Assembly (NCBI GenBank): GCA_002803225.1
Contig: NXFV01001802.1
Coordinates: 1 to 64,000, forward strand
Origin: Gamarada debralockiae
Lineage: Eukaryota > Ascomycota > Leotiomycetes > Helotiales > Hyphodiscaceae
Reading direction: 5' to 3'
DNA: 64,000 bases
Part shown: piece after piece, positions 24,370-36,128 of the stretch
Layout: the number at the start of each line of letters is the position of its first letter
Numbering within the stretch: position 1 is the first letter of the stretch
The notes under the pieces: generated by a model
The model's input: only the letters and a program-made list of their open reading frames with translations
Database searches by the model: none
What the model was told of the DNA's origin: nothing
Position numbers and translations under genes: made by a program

Positions 24370-25734
24370 TGATGACGACATCTCTCACGAGAACCCAAAA
24401 AAGAACGAACGAACGACACGACTTCCCTTTCAGACCAATTTCCTCCGGAGGACATCTGTATAAAAGTACTTGCTTGTGTTTGCGCTGCTTTTCAACCATT
24501 TCTAGATTTCCATTGCTTTTTGTTCTCGCGGCGTAGTACCCCAGTGGGTTTAATTGATTTTCGAAGGCGCAAAATGATGGATCTTGCTGGGAAACTTTTA
24601 CACAAGAGCTTGAAAGGAGTTTACAAGATGGATTGATTGGGTTGGAGTTTTTGTTCAACGCGCACTACAGAGTGTAAGTGGCCTTGGTATGGATGGACAT
24701 AGCATTTTCAAAATGGCGTTCAATATCCTGGTTGAATCTACTCCGTATTGATTGATGGATGGGATACATTGAAGAGGAGGATTATGAAGGATAATTGGTA
24801 ATATATTCAACATTAGGATGTAAATAAATATATCAGCATCCATGCGCTCCTTTCCTCTTTCCATGAAAACTTGAGAGCCGTCACTCGCCAAGCCAAATTG
24901 CACTCTTCACCGCCACCAAAACCTTTACTTGATGCACAAACTTAAAATAAAACTCCATAAATAAAAAGAACTCCCCATATTTCAGTGAATTGCTCATCTT
25001 ATGGTCACCCCAATTCCCAATTTCCAACCCCCAACCCCCTCCCTTCACCTCACTGTCGCCCCGTGCACTTCATTTACTCGATGCCTACACATAATTTGAC
25101 CACCACACTAAACCCCATTCATCCTCCTTCCCAAATCCAACTAACAAGCTGCCCCTGATTCGCCAAAGCTCTTATCAAAACTCCTCACTCGCCTATCTCT
25201 GCAGACCCCTTCCTCGATCAATCGTGCCGAGAATATGCCCCATCCCACACGGCTGACAGCAGAAGAGCAGTTTTTTGCTTTTGCGCATAATCGCCTATAC
25301 ACCCAGCCTAGGTATGCCGTAGGAGTGGTTTATCGCCGCTCTCCTACCTAGCTCCAAGTCCCTGGATTTCCAAGCACTGTTTATAGGAGAGGAAAAGGAA
25401 AGGTACAGAGATCACGAGAGAATCGGACGATAGCGATAAAGCCCACGCGCAACAAACACAACACCCAGCAAAAGTCGGCGGAAGCAACCAACCAAGCAAA
25501 CAACATGGGATACGTCTGCGCGGGCAATTCCGCATCGAGATAGCGAGATCGACCAATCCGCGCTCTCGATTCCCAACCAGTTTTCGAGTTGAGCTACGAG
25601 CTGCGAAAAAGAAGGGTACCGGCAGCTCCTATCTTTTGTCGGAGGTGCTGATTCAGATCGGATGATTGACGCATGAGACACACTGCTTGCAGAGACATAG
25701 CCTTATAAGGGAAGGGTGAAGAGGGAGTGGGACG
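24370..25734. other. Intergenic/long leader of the Zn2Cys6 gene
   Basis: 1.36 kb with no coding support. 24,960-25,200 is C/T-rich on the plus strand, as in fungal promoters and leaders of regulators. Short upstream ATGs occur but nothing stands out. Confidence 0.4.
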
Positions 25735-28700
25735 ATGAATCCGCGGTCCCCAACCGCGAGTTCTGCTGGAGGAGGAGGATCAGGATATCCGCATCCGAAT
25801 AAACGTGCGCGATACAGTCCGCCTGACAATGGAGGACCTAAGGCTGAGAAAAAGAGTCCGCAGAGCCCAGATGATGGGGGAGCTATTGCTGAGGGGGCAG
25901 TGGGAGGAGGGGCGGTTGGTGGAGAAGGAGGAGGGAAGGCTGGGCAGAGTTCGAGTTTTAGGAATGTCAGCGCCTGTAATCGCTGTCGGCTGAGGAAGAA
26001 TCGGTGTGATCAGCGTCTTCCGAGTTGTGCTAGCTGTGACAAGGCAAATGTTAAGTGTGTGGGGTATGATCCTATTACGAAGAGGGAGATTCCTAGGAGG
26101 TTAGTGCTGCTTGTTTCCTCCATTCCCGACCAGACAAGACACTTGCTAGAGGTGGTGGAGTCGGGAAGAATGGATGAATAGTGCTGATATTGGATTGTCA
26201 TAGCTACGTCTTCTACCTCGAAACAAGAGTAGGCTACCTCGAAAAGCTCCTCCAAGAATCCAACATCCCATTCGCCGCCGCCGAAGTCCTCGACCAAAGC
26301 TCCCGCCCCAGCTCAGATCCCAACACCTTCCAAACACCCTCCGACGACGGGCCTACGTTCAACGGCACCGACGGTATCCTCACCACCACAAAGCAATCCC
26401 CACAAGAAGCCGCCTGGAACAAAAAGCGGGACGAGAATGAGAAACTCAATAAGTTGGTCTCGAATATTGGTTCTGTGTCGGTGCAAGGTGCAAGCGATTC
26501 AAGGTATTTGGGGTCCACGTCGGGCATAAGCTTCGCGAGAGTTGTGTTTGCGGCTGTGAAATCAAGTGTGAGCGGGACGAATAGCGAGAAGTCTGGTACT
26601 AGGCCCAGTAGACCACCTCTTCCCAAAGCACCTGCTGCAGGTGGGACGTCGATGAGAGATTCGTTCTTTGGACTACATACCAAACCGACAATCAAGCAGG
26701 CTCCATTCCCAGACAAGGAAGTTGGTCGTCGATTAGTTGATTTCTACTTCGAGCACGCGAATCCGCAAATACCCATCTTGCATAGAGGAGAGTTCATGAA
26801 GATGTTCGAACTGGCTTATGCAGATGGTGATACGAGAGTTAGGACACCGAGGGAGTTGTATATGCTGAATATTGTGTTTGCGATTGGCTCTGGTATCTTT
26901 CTGGGTGATTCAGGAGACGAGGAGAAGAAGGCGGAGAAGGAGAGGAAGAGGGGTGTTGCGGGACGGCAGTGCCAACCTGAGGAGTACCATGCTAGTGCCA
27001 TTGTGCATTTGGAGTCTTGTCTCAGCTCGCCGAGTTCAATTGATCGAGTTGATGGCTTTGGTGGGGGATTGGAGGAATTGCAGGCGGTCTTGCTACTTGC
27101 AGGATTTGCGTTGTTGAGACCGGTCGCCCCTGGGCTGTGGTACATTATTGGCGTTGCGGTCAGGTTGGCTGTTGATTTGGGACTGCATTATGAGGATGGG
27201 AAGGATATTGAAGTTGGTCTTGAGGTGGAGGATTTGAAGGGCGAGGATAATGATAATGCTCGGATGCAGAGGGAACGCAGCGCTAGAGAACGAGGTCGTA
27301 GGGAATGGGTTCGAGACTTCAGAAGGAGGCTTTGGTGGTGCACATATTCCTTCGACCGACTCGTCTCAACATGTGTTGGTCGTCCATTTGGTATTACAGA
27401 CCAAGTGGTAACCACCGAGTTCCCTTCGCTTCTGGACGACAAGTACATTACACCATCAGGCTTTCAAGAACCCGCAGGAGGAACATCAGAACCTTCCTAT
27501 AAACATGCCGCATACCATTACTTCAGACTACGACTCCTCCAATCCGAAATACTCCAAGTGCTACAACACCAACAGGCACAAATGGCCAGAGCTGGCGGTG
27601 CAAACCAACGAAACCCCTACATGCACACCACACTACCCTCCCCTTTCCTCTCCAAATTCGACAGTTTCCGCTCCTGGCGCATCGACATCGACAAGCGGCT
27701 CTGGGAGTGGAAATCCTCAGCACCTACAAAACGCGAGACAGGCGTTGGTTTCTCCGTCGAGTTCCTCGAGCTCAATTACTGGCAATGCGTCATCATGCTG
27801 TATCGCCAGAGCTTGAGCGTACCACCTATGTTTGAGGGCGAGTACAGTACCAGCGACGAAGTGCAGAGCCCTAGTGTGCATAACGTTGAGCTGAGAGAGG
27901 ATGAGGAGAGAGTGTTTTTGAAGGTCGCGGAGGCGGGACAGAGAGTGTTGAGACTGTATAGACAGTTGCATCGTGTGCATCTTGTCAATTATACTTTCTT
28001 GGCTACCCACCATTTGTTTATGGCGGGGATTTCGTTTTTGTATGCTATTTGGCATTCGCCTATTGTGCGGAGCCGCCTGGTAAGTTCCACTCCCCCATTT
28101 TTCCTTCCTTATCTGTGTAGGATCTGACTGATTTGTGATGCCAGACGGTGGACGAGGTCGACTTCACCATCCTAGCCGCAACCTCCGTACTCGGCGATCT
28201 AATCGAGAAATGCCCACCAGCCGAAGCCTGCCGCGATGCCTTCGACCGCATGTCCAAAGCCACAGTGCAGATGTGCATGTCAACAACCGGTTTCTCGTCT
28301 TCAGCCCAAGGACTAAACTCTCGCCGTGACAAGCACGAATCGTCGTCAAGCACCAACGATTACTTTGATTCCAACAAGTCTTCCTCATCCACTTCCTTTA
28401 GAAGACAAAGCCACGGTCCTAGCACGAGGCCAAAGCCGACGTTTGATATGGGTCTCAACGATCTCTTAGGCCCGGTCCAAACGAGACCAGCATATCGACA
28501 GAACAGTCAGAGTGGTTCAGGAAGGGTAATGAAGTATGAGTTTGACAACTTTGAGAGACCGCAGCCAATACGCCAGAATACAGCGCAATCCACAGCCTCA
28601 AACGCGATGCCCTCGCCCTCCGAATACGCCTCCCCACCGCTCTCCTCTTTCGACCAATCAAACGCCGCAATCGACCCCTCTCTCCTCCCCTCCCATTCCC

Positions 28701-29038
28701 CCCACTCCACATTCTCCAATCACTCTAATCCCACTTCCACCAACCCTAACAACAACCGAAACCAACTCCCCTACACACAATTCAATCCTCCTCCCTACCA
28801 AGAACAGCAATTCCCCTTCGCGGATAGTCTATTTGCGGGCATGGACTTCTTGCAGGGGAATGGATGGGAGAATGCGGGAAATGGAGGCATGGGAAATGGT
28901 GGGAATGGAGGCTTTAATGGGGGCAATCTTGGGATGGGATTGGAGTGGGAGGGAGTGGATCATGATTTTAGTGATGGTGGGGGGCAGTTGCCGGATTTGT
29001 TTGAGGGGTTCTTTTTCGGTGGGACGGGGAGTTACTAG
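25735..29038 (+). CDS. Zn2Cys6 transcription factor with fungal_trans domain (PPR1-like)
   Basis: Three exons (25735-26099, 26204-28079, 28145-29038) give about 1044 residues. The N-terminal 70 residues are Gly/Pro-rich. Residues 81-108 are a complete binuclear zinc cluster, CNRCRLRKNRC then PSCASCDKANVKC. Intron 1 (104 bp) restores IPRSYVFYLETRVGYLEKLL, the linker and coiled-coil dimerisation element whose PRSYVF form is characteristic of yeast PPR1-type regulators. The middle region from GRRLVDFYFEHANPQIPIL is the fungal_trans domain, including the RRLWWCTYSFDRL-like motif. The C-terminal 250 residues are Ser/Asn/Gly/Pro-rich, a likely activation region. Targets cannot be told from sequence; PPR1 itself controls pyrimidine synthesis genes, and none are in this window. 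Confidence 0.92.
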
Positions 29039-29918
29039 TCTTAGATCTAGTTCTGAGGAGGGAGATGAATTGGATGATGGTAGGGAGAGCGGAGAGGGAA
29101 GGGATTGGGATGTGGTTAGGAAATAGGATCGTGAAGGACTTGGGATAGGCATAATGATGAAGGGGAGGAAGCACACGCTCCACTTACTTGGAATGTTTCA
29201 TGATGCTATACGAGGAAAATACTCTGCTTCTTCTATATTGCGAGCGAGATGCGTAGATATGAATTGAGCGAGGGCGTTCGAGGGGTTTTCCGTTGCTGGA
29301 ACGAAATGCTGAGACTTGCTGTAATGGCTAGGTAGTTCATTTGCAGGACTATGAATGAAAAATGGTGTTGCGATCAAGAAATTTCCTGTCCAATCTGAGA
29401 GCTCTATCTGCAATTTTCTCGTCATTGATGCTACGACGGGCGCAAACGGAAAGTCCGTGCGAAGTGGCAGTAGTCGTGCGAAGTAGACTTTGCATTACAG
29501 ATAGCTAGACTGATATTACGCATACAAGCCATCCCCGTTGTTTTTGCGGTCCGCCACATCTTAAACCCAAGCACGTTCGTCAACCATGTTTATCTGGATC
29601 AATAGATCATATAAAGTCCCACGTCGACGTTGATCTTATAAGTAACCGGAGTGACTGCTGAACCCTCAGTGCCTGGTTAATCTTGATGATAAATAATAGC
29701 AACCATCAAACATGGATCTCGCCGGTCCAAATGGTCTACTGTCAAGACCGAACGTTCAATCTCCACTGCCCATTTATCAGAACTGATTGGCCACGAGATA
29801 TCCTCGAACTGAGCCACCTTCAATGGGGAGGTGCTCGTTGACATTTTCTCGGAGTAGCGATTTCTGTACTTCTGCAATTGAGATCGTCAGCTTGCCTCAA
29901 ATGTTGACAATCAGCCAC
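29039..29918. other. Intergenic
   Basis: 3' region of the Zn2Cys6 gene and approach to the DUF6590 remnant. No gene-like frame. Confidence 0.35.
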
Positions 29919-31690
29919 CTAATATGTTGTTACGATCGTACTTGGAATCTCTTTCCCTCGGTTTCCCCTTGCCTTTCCTATCTTTGATGGTAGGTTCGGG
30001 AGATTTCTAGGTTTCGCCGGGACATCCCGCCGCTCCTTCATCAATGAATTATACTTCAAAGACTCGATCGACACGTCACCTACCATTCCGATGTTAAGAA
30101 CTCGAATATAGCACTCCACAGTATAGATTTTGCTGTAATTAATCCGAGCCTAGATCGTCTTCAGAGCCGTTGTGCTCCCGCCGGACTTTAATAGGGTCTT
30201 TTGTCTGATTCTCCTTGACAATAGCTCCATCAGCCGTAGAATAGAAGTGTTCTTCAGGAGGCTCTCCGCTGGTGTAAATGATAGCGTGTTGTTGAAAATC
30301 TGGCAGATTATGTTTGAAAGTTGCTTGGCCCCCGTAGGAAGAGATGGGTCTATTTCAGGGGCCAGAATTGTATGATCAAGGTGGTGGACTAAAGCATACG
30401 AGCAGATAGAATTCCCATATCCCTCACCAATGACCACAAATCGCCGAATCTCGGAAAAGGCATCGCCCATGATGTAAGTGGTACTGAAATGACTACCACG
30501 CACACTTGTTCCACTGGCCGGCTCTTCCAAAGCGTCATAAAAACTCGGCCGACTTTCCAGACTTTTCGTTCACTCTTTGGTCGAACAACACGGCACCCTG
30601 CCGGACCCCAGTCATTATTAGTGGTCACGGCTGAGTTGGCTGGGATTTTAACTTATCTGGGTTCAACTTTCCCAAGTCATCGCTAGTCGAGGGTTTGTTT
30701 GTGCTCTCCAATGACTGAGCCTCGGATAACGAATTAGGTGACTGGTAGAGAACAGTGTTTGCAAACTCCTGGGAGATATTTTGGCTGCATGAGGGTTTGT
30801 AGATAAATTATGTGGTCTAACAGAGACAAAAGGTAACATGGAATAAAGCGCAGGGGATGACCTAGTCTCCGTGGAGGTGCCTTGGATCAATTTTGAAGGA
30901 TATTCGCTTTGATAATAAACCTGTTCCGACTTTGACTGAGAAGAATGTTGGCGTTCTCGGACTCTACACTGGAAATGGGTTCGGAAGCTGTTTGGGTCGA
31001 CCATTTAGTAACGGGGGAGAGAGTGGTAATTCTGAGGACTTTCGTGAAGTATGCATTGAGAAGTGCATGCTTATTTCAGGAATCCTTCCAACTTTCAAGG
31101 CCTTCACGATATGTTCCACTGTATAGGCCCTACCGAGATTAAGGCGGGTCATAGGGTGAATATTCTCTATAAAATCCTCGACAACGATCGGGCACGGTTT
31201 CTTGACTAGTTGTTCCCCAGGCAGCAGTCGCACACTACCATGTGAAGGATAGAGTGCCGCGTAGCTCTGAGCGCGGATGAAGGTCTTTCCTACACCTTGC
31301 TCGCCGTGGATAGTCAAGGGTAGGCAAAGACAGCATTCCTGCATCTCTCTAACAAAGATGAAGTGTTTTAATTTGGTATAGGCCTTCTCACCGAACTTTG
31401 AAGCTGTCAAGAAAGGGTCAGACGCGTCGCTAACATTTCCTGGGGCTCTGTCCACAAAATTTTGAAAACGCAGCCAATTTGGAAAAAGCGCCGTGGCCTT
31501 TGGACAACATGATAGCCTGATGCTTTGTGAGCGGCACTACTTTGCATGTAGATAATCTAGTCTTCCATTCGTCCAAGCTTTCATGAGTGTCGGATGTTTT
31601 CACATGGCCGCTGATATGATGCAAAGGGATATATGATAGTAGCGCTCCCTCATTCACATTGTCCAGCGCTGCTGCAGGGCTGCCCTCCAC
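29919..31690 (-). pseudogene. Dead double-domain DUF6590 gene
   Basis: Two DUF6590 modules follow each other on the minus strand in several frames. Module 1 (about 31480-30980) starts FFQIGCVFKILW in one frame and continues, after a frame change near 31450, as FGEKAYTKLKHFIFVREM, CCLCLPLTIHGEQGVGK and MTRLNLGRAYTVEHIVKAL. Module 2 (about 30590-29990) starts WKVGRVFMTLW, changes frame at about 30525 (consistent with one lost base where TGG GAA GAG is expected), and goes on as FSEIRRFVVIGEGYG and SKIYTVECYIRVLNIG. Domain order matches the living double-domain gene at 34089-36128, so this is its dead or dying paralogue. Splicing cannot explain the shift at 30525, because no room for an intron exists. 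Confidence 0.75.
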
Positions 31691-32067
31691 TGGCGTTGTG
31701 TAATCTGCGACACTTGAATAGCTTGTAGAAGCGGTATATGTCGACAGAGAGCCAGAGTCAGCTGTGAATATCTCGTTATATATTGGTGGGACCTATTTAC
31801 CGCAAGTTCTGAGAAAACAAGAGTGCAGGCAGGGAAGACGGGACTCCGGATTGTGCGGTCGTTATTTTGCTCTACAATTTCGTTCGCGTGATTTCTATTT
31901 GAGACATCTACTATCAAGCCATTGCCCTGTTAGAGAATTCAACATTCCACCAAAAGCTGAGTTTAACTTATGCAGCAATCATGTTCCAACTAGGAGTAAT
32001 CGCCGAGTCTGCTCTATCTACATCGGCAGGACGTGCTCTACCCAAAACGAACTTTCTCAGGAGCGCC

Positions 32068-32745
32068 CAGTGTGGCACTGAAAAATCTTATTAATCAGTT
32101 ATTAATTGATTAAATCATCATTAGATTAGATTAACTGGATTTTGAGAGGATTAATTAGTTAATAAATTTGATTAATTTCTAATTTTATATATTAAATTAT
32201 ATTAATAAATACTTATAGTATATACGGGGCTAATACCTTACTTGTGACAGCCCTACGCAATAGAATCTTACGCATTTAAGACTATATGTAGAAGGTGCTG
32301 TATTCGCAAAGATACTAAGGTCAGGAGAGAAGGAGAAGGTTCTATAAGTACATAAAGTCTAATATATCTCTAGAACGCGCTAGCACACTAGACTCCCATT
32401 GGTGCGTGACTTACGCGCAGGCAGCACGATCAGGTGACATTCGCCAGAACTATCACAAGAGTCGGCAGGGCAAACGGGATAGATCGCGAATACTAAGGAG
32501 TCTTTGTACTCCTATTATATTACCTTAGTATCTTTGTAAATACAGTATCTTTTGCATAGAGTCTTCAATGTGCAAGACTCCATTGCGTAGAGCTGTCACA
32601 GTAGGCCTGAAAAATCATATTAATCAATTATATAATAAAATTAATTAATTATTAATCTGATTAGATTAGATTATTGAATAAGTTGACTTGATTAGATTGG
32701 ATTAGAGGCCATTAATCTAATCTAATCTAATCAGGTGCCACACTG
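32068..32745. mobile_element. hAT-type non-autonomous element (MITE)
   Basis: 678 bp bounded by perfect 11-bp inverted ends CAGTGTGGCAC (32068-32078) and GTGCCACACTG (32735-32745). Both are flanked by the same 8-bp direct repeat GGAGCGCC (32060-32067 and 32746-32753). CAG...CTG ends with an 8-bp target duplication are the mark of hAT transposons. The arms are AT-rich with (TAATC)n subterminal repeats. There is no transposase frame. A second element is nested inside at 32241-32601. Confidence 0.85.
32241..32601. mobile_element. Nested Tc1/mariner-like MITE with ~80-bp inverted repeats
   Basis: The two ends are inverted copies over about 80 bp, starting (C)TGTGACAGC(C/T)CTACGCAAT and running to CAAAGATACTAAGGT. 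They differ mostly by A/G and C/T changes. TA lies on both sides (32239-32240 and 32602-32603), the usual Tc1/mariner target. No coding frame lies between the ends. The transitions suggest RIP-like decay. Confidence 0.65.
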
Positions 32746-32753
32746 GGAGCGCC

Positions 32754-33835
32754 TGATAGGATTCGAAAGAGAAGTTGAATCTGAAACTCTGGTCGCCTTC
32801 TCTTCAGTCCTGCCTGTCTCAAACTTGCGCAAAACAGCTGGGAGTCGGGCTTCGAATGGCAGGGGGTTGATCAGAGAGAAGAAAAGTATTTTCAAATCAT
32901 GGAGCTTAAAGAACAAGAAGTGCACCGCCTTTTCACGATACAACACTTTACTTGATGGGAACGAAAATGGTGACATTTGTGCTTCAAACCTTAAGACCTC
33001 GCCATAGCAGGAAATTCCCGGCACAAGATATTCAGAGTAATGGGTTGAAACACAGTGCAGTTCTCATTCAATATGTCTGCCCTCGTTGGCCACTTGAATG
33101 ATCTCGACTCAACCTCATGTGTTCGAAGCACTGGCTACTGTCTCCCTTCTTTCTGACCGAGATCCTCACCCTCCTGTCCCAAAATGAATTTATTGACATT
33201 TTATCAAAACATAGTTCATAGAAGCGACGGCGGTCTATCCAACTGTTTAGTCTGCATATCTAGCGCCAGTTAGGCCCATGGAGACCGCCGAAAATAGCAA
33301 ACTCCTAGTCCATTCTGAATGTCCTGCAATGCAGACGCTTGAGAGAATCTTGTCCTACGGACCTCGGATACTTGATAATGCAATGCCTAGGAAAGCAAAG
33401 AAACAGAATCCTTTTTGTGCTATGCCAGAAATAGGCAAAAAAGTCTCCACTCCGAAAACAAATGTTCCCGGGCGTCTGTACAAGTACATAAAATGTTTCC
33501 CGAAACGCCCTTTCCATCATTGATTCGTCAAGTGACAGAAATCTTGGGACCAATAAATAAACTGATGACCAGAGCTGAGATTTTAATACCTAGCTCTGAC
33601 TTGTCGTTATTCGTCCGGTGATATGTCGTAAGTTTCGGAAAACCAAAAAAGGTCTAAGCTCCCATCATTTAATCAACGGTACTTTGTGCTGTTCAAGGGG
33701 GCAGCCGGAGCATCGAATATGCTGATAGAATACGCATTGGAGAACCTTCATTGTCATTCCAGCTGATTGGATCTTGCCTTCGTTATCCACACAATTGTGA
33801 CATGCACAAGTCCAATAGTAGTGGTATAGTGGCTG
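32754..33835. other. Intergenic, nothing recognised
   Basis: Short frames only (for example 33278-33523 plus), without motifs. By analogy with the other two modules, a finger-protein partner of the dead DUF6590 gene might be expected on this side, but I could not find its cysteine pattern. Confidence 0.35.
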
Positions 33836-34094
33836 TTACTCTGGTCCCGGTAAACCACGTTTCTCGTTTTCCAGTCCACCCGTGGTGGTCGATTGAGGGC
33901 CATAGGAATTGGCAGCGGACGATTGAGGATAATAAGAAGACGGGTAATCGGTATAAAAAATTTTGGCAGTTTGCGAAGGGTAGAGAGAACCATATCCACC
34001 ACCAGGAGAGACGTGGGCATAGGACTCATGGTCGGAGTTTGGAGGAGTATATTCAATAGGCCTATTGGATAGCGCACTTGAAAGGCACTCAGGT
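33836..34094 (-). pseudogene. Orphaned C-terminal tail of the C2H2-DUF6590 gene
   Basis: Directly downstream of the stop of the 34089-36128 gene, in the +1 frame, about 80 codons remain open and end in TAA at 33838-33836. The text is Tyr/Ser/Pro/Gly-rich (VSPGGGYGSLYPSQ, YPSSYYPQSSAANSYGP), the same style as the tail of the paralogue at 39159-40839. The two frames meet in a run of seven G on the plus strand (34095-34101). One base fewer would join them. So this is probably former coding sequence cut off by a one-base slip, or a sequencing error. Confidence 0.65.
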
Positions 34095-36128
34095 GGGGGG
34101 GTATCCTAATGGGGGAATTGAGGATATCGAAGTGGATGTATTGGAGTCGGCCAAAACAGCAGGCGATTGTGAGCTGCCCAGCGGAGGCGGAGGTTGAAGT
34201 TGGTGCATTCCCATACCAACCCCGGCCAAGACAGCCTCAGTCGCACGTGGAGTAAGGAGAGGGGCTGGAGGATCTTGCTCCGCCATAAAGACTGTGCGAA
34301 AATCTTGAATGAGGACAGCCTTCGACTCGGCGTCTAACTCTCCAACATCTTTGACCTTGATATTGGTCTCAACCGTGTAGACTTTGCCGTAATTCACCAG
34401 CAATGGGTCGTGCATAGGTGCAGCGCCTTTCGAGAGAATGACCTTCAGGGCCTTGGACCTCATCCCTTCAACCTTTCTCGGCAGTACACCGGAGTATATG
34501 AAACCATGATCGCTAAGGCATATACCGATTTGGCGGTGCCCCATACCGTTGTAAGAAGTGACTGGCAGACAAGTACATGATCTGTCGCCTTCTCGAACAA
34601 CCACAAAACGACGTACTTTAGAGTATACCCTTTCCCCGTAAATTACTTCGCTAACGAAGGTAGGGTCAACCATATCAACATTCCCACCGAGAGCATCTGT
34701 CCACAAGGTACTAAAGACTCTCCCAACTCTGAAGAACTTCTTATGATCCGTCTTTCTTATGTAGTAGGACGAATCGATTTTCTCCGAATCTCCCTCAGTT
34801 GCTTGGACATACCGATTAGGGGCGCGCGGCTGTCCAGTCGCAACACTTGTTGCGAAGCCGTAGCTCGAGATAGGAGTTGTCTGTAGAGGGACGTTCTGTT
34901 GGGCTTGATCGGGTTGTTGGGATTCGTGTATCGAGGTGTCATGTGTATGCAACTTCGTAGCTGACATTTCTTCATCCTGCTGAGAATCTAGCCAAACCAT
35001 ATCAGAATCATCAGGAGGGGGTGGAAACCCCATAGTCCTGGCGAAATATTCGTTCAGGCGTTTGATATGATCCGGTGAGATGCGCCCAACTCTCAAAACT
35101 TTGACATTGTGTTCAACAGTGTAGACCTTCCCAAAATCGAGACGAGACATGACCCCGAGGTCCTCGCCAACCTCCTCGATAAGAATGGAGAAAGCGCCAA
35201 GAGTCATATTCTCCTCTGGCAGAGGCAGCGGCTCCGGATCTTGAGACGAATAGACCACTGCATGGTCCTGGGAGCGAGCATCTTCCTTCACAGCTCCTTG
35301 CCCGCTATATGTCGAAATCATCAGGCATAGACAGCTATGTAGTCTCTTTCGTATCACGACAAAACGCCGTACTTTTGCGTAGCTCAGCTGTCCATATCCG
35401 ACTGGGTGGTACGGTTTTTGGTCGGTGTCCTTAGCCGTGCTTCCAGCAGGCTCGACCCAAAGAGTTCTGAAGACTCGACCGACGTTAAAAAATCGAGAGG
35501 GCTTTTCGGCAACAGTGTAGCCTAGACTATCAGTTTTTACGTACTAGAGCTCGCGAGGAAGTCAACGTACGGGAGTCAAACGGCTCTTCTTTCTCTCCCT
35601 TAGGTCTGGCCAAATTAAGCCCTGCAAAGGAGTCCGAGAGGTTGTAGCTGCTAGCATCTTGATACTCTCCCATGTTCCCTCCTCCGCCGTAGGGCGAGTA
35701 AACGACCTGCTGGTCTGCCAAGAATCTATCAGCAACAGCACTCAGTGTTTTTGCTTTAGGGGCGATTCGTACCTTGTTGTGGGTTGCCGAGTAATGCTGG
35801 TGGGGGAGGAGTGAAGGCTCCAAGTTGAGGCGCCTGGGGAACTATCAGGCGCACTAACCAAGATTGTTAGCACTATACTCCTAGCTGCAACGTGACTCTC
35901 GATAAAACTCCTACCATTGAACAGGTGAGGATGGTTTCTTGCCGTATGCTCTCTAAGTCTACTCATGCGTTTAGTGCCGGGATATGTGCACCCAGGCTCA
36001 GGGCAAAACTTCATATCGCCATGGACCTCATCTAGGTGACGATGCATTTCCGGTACCCGAGCAAAGGTTACAGGGCAACCCTGCACCGAACAGGCAATAC
36101 GAGATCTGGAGTTTGAGGACGCACTCAT
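34089..36128 (-). CDS. C2H2 zinc-finger protein with two DUF6590 domains
   Basis: Exons in transcript order are 36128-35915, 35841-35773, 35714-35571 and 35521-34089, about 619 residues. Introns are 73, 58 and 49 bp, and all phases agree. Residues 12-66 hold two C2H2-type fingers: CSVQGC with HRHLDEVH, and FCPEPGC with REHTARNH. A Gly/Gln/Pro linker follows. DUF6590 copy 1 (about 142-306) has FFNVGRVFRTLW, YAKVRRFVVIRK, CLCLMISTYSGQG, DHAVVY and FGKVYTVEHNVKVLRVGRI. Copy 2 (about 398-555) has FFRVGRVFSTLW, YSKVRRFVVVREG, CTCLPVTSYNGMG and YGKVYTVETNIKVKDVG. DUF6590 is a fungal domain of unknown function. It is transcribed divergently from the finger protein at 36996 across 867 bp. Translation stops early at a homopolymer; see the orphan tail. 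Confidence 0.85.

Noticed and set aside
4079..29038. Possible secondary-metabolite cluster (flavin oxidoreductase, esterase, MFS, Zn2Cys6 regulator)
   Set aside because: No polyketide synthase, NRPS, terpene cyclase or other backbone gene is present, and unrelated housekeeping genes and a 5-kb gap lie between them.
31240..31330. GEQGVGKTF in the dead DUF6590 copy as a P-loop of an NTPase
   Set aside because: It lies where living paralogues read TYGWQGTNK or TYSGQGAVK, so it is the DUF6590 loop that happens to resemble a Walker A motif.
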